Shown piece after piece: positions 46,615 through 53,238 of a DNA stretch of 53,238 nucleotides. Position numbers and translations under genes: made by a program. The DNA is from Bacteroidota bacterium (GTDB taxonomy: Bacteria; Bacteroidota; Bacteroidia; Chitinophagales; Chitinophagaceae): assembly GCA_947457075.1 (NCBI GenBank), contig CANGUG010000016.1, positions 1 through 53,238 of the forward strand, written 5' to 3'. The notes beneath the pieces are model-generated. The model did no database searches. It saw only the letters and a list, made by a program, of their open reading frames with translations, and was not told the origin of the DNA. Position 1 is the first letter of the stretch; each line of letters begins with the position of its first letter.

Positions 46615-47208
46615 ATGAAGCAGATTATTTTTTCCTTCGCGCTACTATTTTGTATCACCAATATTTCAAGCGCACAGGATAGTTTATTCATGAAGTCTGG
46701 CGAAGTTATTCAGGCTAAGGTGATAGAAATAAATACTGCAGAAGTAAAATATAAAAAACTTGACAACTTAGGTGGACCCACTTATACAGTTTTCAAAACC
46801 GATTTAGCCATCATAAAATATGAAAACGGTACTAGGGAAGATTTTAGTGCCCTAATTAACACAATCGACCCCCAATCAAATATGTATATTAATGGCAGAA
46901 GGGACGCTACCGAACATTATACAAATTATAAAGTTGCAGGCACAGCCACATTTCTTACCACGTCCATCCCGCTTTATGGGTTTTTATTTGGGATCGCACC
47001 TGCAGTTGTTTGTGCTTCAGCGCCACCAGCATATGAAAATTTAGGATTCCCTGACGAGAAGCTAATGCAAAATCAATTATATGCAAATGGTTATAAGGAT
47101 AGAGCTAGAGAAATAAAAAGCAAGAAGGTATTTAAAAATTATTTGTCTGCATTACCAGGTTTTGCAATAGGCACAATTGTAGTAATTGCTGCTGCAATAA
47201 CCCCTTAG
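46615..47208 (+). CDS. Secreted or membrane protein of unknown function
   Basis: A protein of 197 residues with a signal peptide (1-20, ending ISSAQ). Residues 21-75 (DSLFMKSGEVIQAKVIEI, then VKYKKLDNLGGPTYTVFK) match a small domain frequent in Bacteroidota secreted proteins. Two hydrophobic stretches (about 110-140 and 178-197) suggest membrane association. No enzyme motif is visible. It converges with rsgA 11 nt away. Confidence 0.75.
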   Translation: MKQIIFSFALLFCITNISSAQDSLFMKSGEVIQAKVIEINTAEVKYKKLDNLGGPTYTVFKTDLAIIKYENGTREDFSALINTIDPQSNMYINGRRDATEHYTNYKVAGTATFLTTSIPLYGFLFGIAPAVVCASAPPAYENLGFPDEKLMQNQLYANGYKDRAREIKSKKVFKNYLSALPGFAIGTIVVIAAAITP

Positions 47209-47219
47209 CATGAATCAGT

Positions 47220-48143
47220 TTAGTATTTAGGCCCTTCGATTCCGTGCCATAAATCTACATAACTAAAAAAGCGTGCTTCTGTAATTAAACCCTTTTCTAC
47301 TGCAGCTTTCACTGCACAACCGGGTTCATTAATATGTTGGCAATTATTAAATTGACAGCCACTCATTTTTTCACGCATCTCCGGAAAATATTGTGCTAAT
47401 ACCTCTTTTTCCATATTGGCCAAAGCCAACTCTCTCATACCCGGCGTATCTATCACCGAGCCTCCAGCAGGCAAATCATACATTTGTGCAAAAGTGGTGG
47501 TATGCATTCCTTTACCACTCCAATCACTTACTTCCTGCGTATCAATGGCTAAATCTGGAAAAATATAATTGATAAAGGAAGATTTTCCTACCCCACTATG
47601 TCCGCTCACTAAAGTCGTTTTATTGACAAGTAATTCTTTAATGGGCTCCAATCCTTTGTCTTTTTCAATGCTCATTAAAAATACCTTATAGCCTACAGTT
47701 TCATACATTTCTTTCCTCATTTCAAAAGTAGCCATCTCTTTTTCGCCATAGATATCTGACTTGTTAAAAACAATAATGGCTGGAATATGAAAAGCTTCAC
47801 ATGAAATTAAAAAACGATCGATAAATCCCTGAGAAGTCTTGGGCGATTTAAGGGTTGCCAGTAAAATAGATTGATCCAAATTTGAAGCGATGATATGCTG
47901 CTGTCTTTTATTATGTGGAGACTGTCTCGCCACATAATTGTCTCGGTCTAAAATAGCTGAAATCATTAAAGTAGGCTGATCTAACTCGGTTTCGCATTCT
48001 ACCCAATCACCCACTGCAATGGGGTTGGTGGAGGTACGATTGTCTAATTTTATCACCCCTTTAATACGTGCTTGATAAAACAATCCCTCCTCCGATTTAA
48101 CGGAGTACCAACTTCCTGTCGATTTGTAAACCCTTGCTTTCAT
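47220..48143 (-). CDS. rsgA: Ribosome small-subunit-dependent GTPase A
   Basis: A circularly permuted GTPase of 307 residues that helps mature the 30S subunit. Order of parts: an OB-fold (1-75), G4 motif NKSD (about 125-128), Walker A GHSGVGKSS (about 179-187), G3 DTPGM (about 224-228) and a zinc finger CQFNNCQHINEPGC (about 259-272). Length is normal. It is divergent from ubiE with a 40-bp spacer. Confidence 0.95.
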   Translation of the reverse strand: MKARVYKSTGSWYSVKSEEGLFYQARIKGVIKLDNRTSTNPIAVGDWVECETELDQPTLMISAILDRDNYVARQSPHNKRQQHIIASNLDQSILLATLKSPKTSQGFIDRFLISCEAFHIPAIIVFNKSDIYGEKEMATFEMRKEMYETVGYKVFLMSIEKDKGLEPIKELLVNKTTLVSGHSGVGKSSFINYIFPDLAIDTQEVSDWSGKGMHTTTFAQMYDLPAGGSVIDTPGMRELALANMEKEVLAQYFPEMREKMSGCQFNNCQHINEPGCAVKAAVEKGLITEARFFSYVDLWHGIEGPKY

Positions 48144-48171
48144 GAGCTACGAAGATAACCCACAAATTCAA

Positions 48172-48179
48172 TATCTTTG
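48172..48179 (+). promoter_or_regulatory. Candidate -7 element TATCTTTG for ubiE
   Basis: TATCTTTG fits TAnnTTTG and ends only four bases before the ATG at 48184. The predicted start of transcription is therefore at or next to the start codon, suggesting a leaderless or nearly leaderless mRNA. The gene upstream is divergent, so no operon supplies a leader. Confidence 0.45.
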
Positions 48180-48183
48180 CAGT

Positions 48184-48927
48184 ATGAGTCAATACGCGCA
48201 TGATAAAATTGTTCCTTTTGAAGAGAGTAACGAAAATAAAAAAGAGCAGGTAGCAGGAATGTTCAATGCTATTGCCAAAAGATACGATTTCCTAAACCGC
48301 TTCCTGAGCTTAGGTATTGATCAGGGATGGAGAAAAAAAGCCATTGACCAGTTTGGTAACCAACCCATTCAACATTTGTTAGACATTGCTACAGGCACGG
48401 CAGACATGGCACTCATGGCGGAAAAAAGAATTCAACCCGCGCGCATTACAGGTATGGATATTTCAGAAGGCATGATGCAATATGGTAGAATTAAAATTGC
48501 ACAAAAAGGACTTTCCCATAAAATAGCGCTTGTATTGGGGGATAGCACTGATATTCCCTTTGAGGATCAACGATTCGACGGAGCCATGGTGGCTTTCGGC
48601 GTTCGGAATTTTGCCAACTTGGAAAAAGGTTTAACAGAAATTTATAGAGTATTGCAACCAGGCAGCAAATTGGTGATTTTGGAGTTTTCCCAGCCTACAA
48701 GTGCCTGGTTTAAGCCAATTTACCAATTTTATATGCAATGGGTCACACCCACTATTGGTAAAATCTTTTCTGGAAACCGGGCTGCCTATGCCTATTTGAA
48801 TAAAAGTGTGATTGCTTTTCCTGAAGGGAACGCCTTTTTGACTATTTTTGAGAAAGCTGGATTCAAACAAGTATCTCAACAAAAATTAAGCTTAGGCATA
48901 TGCAGCATTTATTGCGGAAGCAAATAA
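48184..48927 (+). CDS. ubiE: Demethylmenaquinone methyltransferase
   Basis: A methyltransferase of 247 residues that completes menaquinone synthesis, matching the quinone-using complex I in this window. The family start FNAIAKRYDFLNRFLSLGID (about 27-46) and the SAM-binding motif LLDIATGTADMAL (about 65-77) are clear. An in-frame ATG at 48142 would overlap rsgA and add unrelated residues, so the ATG at 48184 is used. It overlaps porT by 28 nt. Confidence 0.93.
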   Translation: MSQYAHDKIVPFEESNENKKEQVAGMFNAIAKRYDFLNRFLSLGIDQGWRKKAIDQFGNQPIQHLLDIATGTADMALMAEKRIQPARITGMDISEGMMQYGRIKIAQKGLSHKIALVLGDSTDIPFEDQRFDGAMVAFGVRNFANLEKGLTEIYRVLQPGSKLVILEFSQPTSAWFKPIYQFYMQWVTPTIGKIFSGNRAAYAYLNKSVIAFPEGNAFLTIFEKAGFKQVSQQKLSLGICSIYCGSK

Positions 48928-49655
48928 TTCTTTTTTTCGCTATGATTGGGTTAACGCAAATGGCGTTTGCTCAAAAGGGTGAAAAATTTCAACCTGACCA
49001 TGACAAATTACCTTACTACTTAGGAATGAGTATGGGTATGAGCAATAGTTATTTATCCTTTAAGCGTGGCAATGATTTTTTAGTACCTCCTACGGGTGCG
49101 GCAAATATGATACAACCAGTTCAAACCATGTACCTGAACCTAGGTTTAACCGGTACTTTAAGATTAACTGACCACCTTGCATTAAGAACCAATCCTACTT
49201 TATTAATTTCTGGTAATAGAAATACATTTGACTATACAGAGAATACCGCTTCCAATACGAGTAAACAATCTTATGCCATCCCTTCAGTGATTATTGATGT
49301 ACCTATTGGAATAAAAATTCAATCGGATCGTTACAACGCCTTCAAATATGATGAATTAATGCGCCATTATTTAATTACTGGTGTAAAATTTGGATTTGAT
49401 TTGGGTGCTGAAAAATCTGCTACAGTGAATACCAATCAAGCATATCCTAATATCATTAAAGGCAATGATATGGCCTTGGAGTTGGGTGTAGGTCTTAGCT
49501 TTTTTTTAAGGTATGCCACTATTTCTCCTGAAGTGAAATTTAGTTACGGATTAACAGATTTAAGAAAAGTGAGTGACCCAAGATATCCTTTGGTGACTAG
49601 CTTGGATAAAATTAATTCTAATTTTATTTATTTCACTTTGCATATCGAGAACTAA
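48900..49655 (+). CDS. porT: PorT/SprT-like type IX secretion outer-membrane protein
   Basis: A protein of 251 residues with a signal peptide (1-25, ending AFAQ) and alternating barrel-like strands (NLGLTGTLRLTDHLALR, YLITGVKFGFDLGAE). Its position directly after and overlapping ubiE is the arrangement known for sprT/porT in Bacteroidota. PorT is a component of the type IX secretion system, the route for the T9SS-sorted protein near the left edge. Sequence similarity within PorT is low, so the call rests on length, signal and synteny. Confidence 0.8.
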   Translation: MQHLLRKQIILFFAMIGLTQMAFAQKGEKFQPDHDKLPYYLGMSMGMSNSYLSFKRGNDFLVPPTGAANMIQPVQTMYLNLGLTGTLRLTDHLALRTNPTLLISGNRNTFDYTENTASNTSKQSYAIPSVIIDVPIGIKIQSDRYNAFKYDELMRHYLITGVKFGFDLGAEKSATVNTNQAYPNIIKGNDMALELGVGLSFFLRYATISPEVKFSYGLTDLRKVSDPRYPLVTSLDKINSNFIYFTLHIEN

Positions 49656-49661
49656 TCAATA

Positions 49662-51002
49662 ATGAAGTCTTATTTAATTAAAAATACAACCATTGTAAAC
49701 GAGGGTAAAAGTTTTCATGGGGATGTACTTATAAAAGAAGGTAGAATTGAGAAAATTGCCCCTCAAATTAATACTGCCGAAAACCTAACTGAGCTAAACG
49801 GGGAACATCAGTTTTTACTTCCCGGTGTCATTGACGATCAAGTTCATTTTAGAGAGCCAGGATTAACCCACAAGGCAACAATATATACGGAGGCGAAGGC
49901 AGCGGTAGCAGGAGGCGTAACCAGTTTTATGGAAATGCCCAATACGAATCCTCCTACCTTCACGCAAGAATTACTAGAGGCAAAGTATGCGATTGGAGCT
50001 GCTCATTCATTAGCGAATTATTCATTTTTCATGGGCACTTCTCAAGATAATTTGGAAGAAGTTTTAAAGACCAATGCAAAAAAAAATGAGGTATGTGGGA
50101 TAAAAATATTCATGGGATCCTCCACTGGAAATTTATTGGTAGATAACCCCTTTATTCTTGAAAATATATTTAGCAAATCAGAATTACTGATTGCTACCCA
50201 TTGTGAAGAAGAAAGCATTATCAAAAAGAATAAAGCAGCCTTAGAAGCCGTAAAATCAATATTAGAACCTGCTGACCATCCCATTATACGCAATGAAGAA
50301 GCTTGTTTTGAGTCCTCTTGGAAAGCAATACAGCTGGCACAAAAATTTGATACACGCTTACATATCCTGCACATTAGTACAGCTAAGGAATTACAATTAT
50401 TTTCAAACCTGCGTCCTTTAAAAGACAAGCGCATTACTTCCGAAGTTTGTGTACATCATTTGCATTTTACTTCAGAGGACTATGCTCAACTAGGTAATTT
50501 AATTAAATGTAACCCGGCCATCAAAGCACCAGAAAATAAAAAAGCCTTATGGGAAGGATTGCTGGATGATCGATTAGATATTATTGCTACTGACCATGCC
50601 CCTCATACCTGGGAGGAAAAACAGGAGGCATATAGTCATGCACATGCAGGCCTTCCACTGGTGCAACATCCATTATTACTAATGTTAAAATATGTAGAGG
50701 AAGGAAAAATAAGTATTGAAAAATTAGTAGAAAAAATGAGCCATGCAGTGGCAACTTGTTTTCAAATTAAAGAACGCGGGTTTATCAGGGAAGGTTATCA
50801 TGCCGACCTAGTATTGGTTGGAAAAGAACCTTATACCATTACAAAAGAAAATATTTTATTTAAATGCAGTTGGAGCCCATTGGAAGGAACACAGTTTCCT
50901 TATCAAATAAAAAGCACATTGGTTAATGGACATTTAGCCTACCATCAAGGTCAGTTTAATGAGGCACAACAGGGGGCAAGACTTCAATTTACTAGAGAAT
51001 AA
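49662..51002 (+). CDS. pyrC: Dihydroorotase
   Basis: An amidohydrolase of 446 residues that makes dihydroorotate in pyrimidine synthesis. Motifs are FREPGLTHKA (about 67-76), KIFMGSSTGNL with the metal-bridging lysine (about 149-159), THCEEE (about 180-185), the LHISTA histidine (about 238) and ATDHAPHTWEEKQ (about 309-321). The usual first HxH metal site reads DDQVHF, with Gln in place of the first His. It follows porT by 6 nt. Confidence 0.92.
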   Translation: MKSYLIKNTTIVNEGKSFHGDVLIKEGRIEKIAPQINTAENLTELNGEHQFLLPGVIDDQVHFREPGLTHKATIYTEAKAAVAGGVTSFMEMPNTNPPTFTQELLEAKYAIGAAHSLANYSFFMGTSQDNLEEVLKTNAKKNEVCGIKIFMGSSTGNLLVDNPFILENIFSKSELLIATHCEEESIIKKNKAALEAVKSILEPADHPIIRNEEACFESSWKAIQLAQKFDTRLHILHISTAKELQLFSNLRPLKDKRITSEVCVHHLHFTSEDYAQLGNLIKCNPAIKAPENKKALWEGLLDDRLDIIATDHAPHTWEEKQEAYSHAHAGLPLVQHPLLLMLKYVEEGKISIEKLVEKMSHAVATCFQIKERGFIREGYHADLVLVGKEPYTITKENILFKCSWSPLEGTQFPYQIKSTLVNGHLAYHQGQFNEAQQGARLQFTRE

Positions 51003-51059
51003 TTGCTAATTGTTTTTTTATTCTACCATAATAGGCAACGCTAATTAATTTAAATAAGG

Positions 51060-52373
51060 ATGCAAGTTGATAAAATAACACTGCAGGATATTGGCTTATA
51101 CGACAATGATGGACAAATTGGTCTTGCTAGTCATTTGAATTTTTGCAAATCCAATGGTGGGCAATTTTATTTAAATCACTACCTACAAAACCCTTTAAGT
51201 GAACTGGTAAAGATTCAAGAAAGGCAGGAAGCGTTGAAAATAATATTGCAACAAATGGAGCAAATGGAGCAATTGAAAACCTCCAATGGAACTTGTTTTA
51301 TTATTGAAAAGTTTTTTGAAACTAGTTTTAAATCTATCCCAGCACAAATAAGCATACCAGGTGCCTATTGGTATCAATTTTGGGAAAAGGCCGATTACTC
51401 TTTAATTCAATACTCAGTTGAACATTTGGTAATTTTAGTGCAGGATCTAAAAAAATGGATCAGCTTATTTGAACAGGGAAAAACGAATCCTGTCATTGAA
51501 GGATTAGTGCAAAAAATAAGTCAACTTTTGCAAAACCAAGAGTTGGATGAGCTAAACCAACAACAAAAAATAACCAGTCCAAAGGAAATTTTACAATTAG
51601 GCCATTTCTTTTTATACCGATATAAGCACAATATAAAAGCCTTGCTTGATTATTTTTATGAAATAGACGCTTTATACAGCTTGGCTAAAGCTCACCAAAC
51701 CTATCAATTTCAATTCCCTGAATGGATAGAGGATACAAAGCCCTATTTGGAAGTGGAAAATGCTACTCACCCCTTGGTAAAAAATGCCATTGGGAATGAC
51801 CTTACCCTTTCTCCAGAGAAAAACTTTTTATTCCTTACAGGGGCCAACATGGCGGGTAAAAGTACCTTTATCAAAACTATTGGTATTGTAGTATATCTAT
51901 CTCATATTGGTATGGGAGCCCCCGCCAAAAAAATAAAGCTAACGGTGATGGATGGACTCATCACCAATTTAAATATCGCGGATAATGTCGTAAAAGGGGA
52001 AAGTTATTTTTACAATGAAGTACAAAGAATAAAAAATACTGTACTAAAAATTAATGATGGCAAAAAAAAATGTGTACTCATTGATGAATTATTCAAAGGG
52101 ACTAATATTTTAGATGCAATGAAATGCAGCACTAAAGTCATTGAGGGATTACAAAAGTTAAAAACGAGTATATATATTCTTTCCACTCACTTATATGAAA
52201 TAAGTGAAAACTTACACCAACACAAAAATATTCAATTCAGCTTTTTTGAAACCCAGGTCAAGGACAAGGAATTACATTTTCAATACCAATTAAGCCCAGG
52301 TATAAGCCAGGACCGAATTGGTTACCTTATTTTAGAAAGAGAAGGAGTCGTTCAACTCCTGGATGCCCTTTAG
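51060..52373 (+). CDS. Short MutS-like ATPase
   Basis: A protein of 437 residues with the MutS core lever and ATPase domains but no N-terminal mismatch-recognition domain. The Walker A motif GANMAGKST is at about residues 261-269, the Walker B CVLIDELFKGTN at about 340-351 and the STHLYEIS switch at about 380-387. Family knowledge: such short MutS relatives in Bacteroidota are not the main mismatch repair enzyme. Its role is unknown. Confidence 0.88.
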   Translation: MQVDKITLQDIGLYDNDGQIGLASHLNFCKSNGGQFYLNHYLQNPLSELVKIQERQEALKIILQQMEQMEQLKTSNGTCFIIEKFFETSFKSIPAQISIPGAYWYQFWEKADYSLIQYSVEHLVILVQDLKKWISLFEQGKTNPVIEGLVQKISQLLQNQELDELNQQQKITSPKEILQLGHFFLYRYKHNIKALLDYFYEIDALYSLAKAHQTYQFQFPEWIEDTKPYLEVENATHPLVKNAIGNDLTLSPEKNFLFLTGANMAGKSTFIKTIGIVVYLSHIGMGAPAKKIKLTVMDGLITNLNIADNVVKGESYFYNEVQRIKNTVLKINDGKKKCVLIDELFKGTNILDAMKCSTKVIEGLQKLKTSIYILSTHLYEISENLHQHKNIQFSFFETQVKDKELHFQYQLSPGISQDRIGYLILEREGVVQLLDAL

Positions 52374-52508
52374 TTAAATTTACCAACTCCCCCTTTTTTG
52401 GGTTAATTTTTCTGCAGCTACTGTTTAGCCCTTACTTTAATGGTGCAGGTAAAGTATAAATACGCATATTGTCATTAAGGGATAGTCTTATTTTATAGGC
52501 AAAAGAAT

Positions 52509-53238
52509 ATGCTTATTAAATTAAAAGGCAGTGCCCTTTTGGGAATTGACGCCATCCTCATTACCATTGAAATAAATGTGAGTATGGGACAGGGGTATAG
52601 TATTGTTGGGCTCCCTGATAATTCCATTAAAGAAAGTTTAGATCGAACAGAAAGTGCCTTAAAGGCAAATGGATTTCATATGCCAAGAACTAAAATATTA
52701 GTAAATCTCTCCCCTGCTGATCTAAAAAAAACAGGGGCTGCTTTTGATTTACCCATTGCCATTGGCCTGATTGCAGCATCGGAACAATTAAACGCTTTCC
52801 TTCCATTAGATAAGCTTTTAATTATGGGTGAACTAGGATTAGATGGGCTGCTTTATCCCATTCATGGTGCATTGGCTATGGCAATGAAAGCTAAGTCGGC
52901 AGGCTTGTCGGCACTTTTATTGCCAATTGAAAATGTAGCGGAAGCTGCACTTATTGAGGGCATTCCCATTTATGGTTTTAGTCAACTTAAAGAAGTCGTT
53001 TCTTTTTTAAAAACGGGAGTGCATATGAATACATACAAGGAGGTAAAGGATCTTGCTCCCCTCTTGCAAAAAAAGGAGCAACCACTCCCAAAATTGGAAG
53101 ACATCAAGGGTCAATCACATTGCAAAAGGGCTTTAGAAATTGCCAGTGCAGGAGGGCATAATTTACTCATGATTGGACCACCAGGGGCAGGCAAAACCAT
53201 GCTTGCGAAAAGCATCGTATCCATTTTACCCCCTTTAA
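52509..53238 (+). CDS. YifB/ComM-family Mg-chelatase-like ATPase (partial)
   Basis: The first 243 residues are in the window and the frame is still open at the right edge. The chain starts with the ComM N-terminal domain (VGLPDNSIKESLDRTESALKA, then ILVNLSPADLKKTGAAFDLP) and reaches the Walker A region NLLMIGPPGAGKTMLAKSI (about 217-235). In other bacteria ComM is a helicase that helps recombination during natural transformation. The ATG at 52509 is the only plausible start. Confidence 0.92.
   Translation, partial: MLIKLKGSALLGIDAILITIEINVSMGQGYSIVGLPDNSIKESLDRTESALKANGFHMPRTKILVNLSPADLKKTGAAFDLPIAIGLIAASEQLNAFLPLDKLLIMGELGLDGLLYPIHGALAMAMKAKSAGLSALLLPIENVAEAALIEGIPIYGFSQLKEVVSFLKTGVHMNTYKEVKDLAPLLQKKEQPLPKLEDIKGQSHCKRALEIASAGGHNLLMIGPPGAGKTMLAKSIVSILPPL

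Overview
This is low-GC DNA from a member of the Bacteroidota, most likely a Chitinophagaceae-type bacterium. The reasons are a type IX secretion (T9SS) sorting domain, a PorT/SprT homologue beside ubiE, TonB-dependent receptor architecture, few Shine-Dalgarno sequences but several TAnnTTTG-type -7 promoter elements, bacillithiol synthesis (BshA), and the crtI-crtB-idi-crtZ-crtY order. The family assignment is an inference from gene content, not from a marker-gene comparison.

Layout. (1) 1-8.8 kb, minus strand: a four-gene surface operon made of an outer-membrane barrel, a lipoprotein, a small T9SS-sorted protein and a giant repeat protein (at least 2,329 residues) that runs off the left edge. 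(2) 9-10.2 kb: a membrane-anchored AraC-type regulator. (3) 10.3-20.5 kb: respiratory complex I genes nuoABCDHIJKLMN, with nuoEFG absent between nuoD and nuoH. (4) 20.5-22.3 kb: two hypothetical genes, an array of 102-bp repeats and tRNA-Arg(CCG). (5) 22.3-28.5 kb, minus strand: a carotenoid operon led by an ECF sigma factor, preceded by a CarH/LitR-like MerR regulator with cobalamin-binding residues and a repeat-rich promoter. The predicted end product is zeaxanthin. (6) 28.6-31.2 kb: rmlB-rmlC-rmlA for dTDP-sugar synthesis. (7) 31.3-34.7 kb: a HGSNAT-like membrane acyltransferase, a MurU-like nucleotidyltransferase and an AmgK-like kinase fused to a RapZ C-terminal domain. (8) 34.8-38.8 kb: a TonB-dependent receptor and a Rieske oxygenase. 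(9) 38.9-40.7 kb: umuD-umuC, where the UmuD homologue has lost both catalytic residues. (10) 40.8-53.2 kb: mostly housekeeping genes: a stand-alone C-terminal half of carB, an M28 peptidase, bshA, an aminotransferase, a gamma-carbonic anhydrase-like protein, rsgA, ubiE, porT, pyrC, a short MutS-like ATPase and the start of a ComM/YifB gene.

How the genes work together. The crt genes turn isoprenoid precursors into hydroxylated carotenoids. The MerR regulator and the TTAAACAAA repeats upstream suggest light- or B12-dependent control through the sigma factor. The MurU and AmgK-RapZ pair looks like a cell-wall amino-sugar recycling module. PorT belongs to the T9SS, which would export the sorted protein near the left edge. 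The most unusual observations are the catalytically dead UmuD beside an intact UmuC with a twin-palindrome operator, the kinase-RapZ fusion, the candidate CarH operator array, and the half-length CarB.
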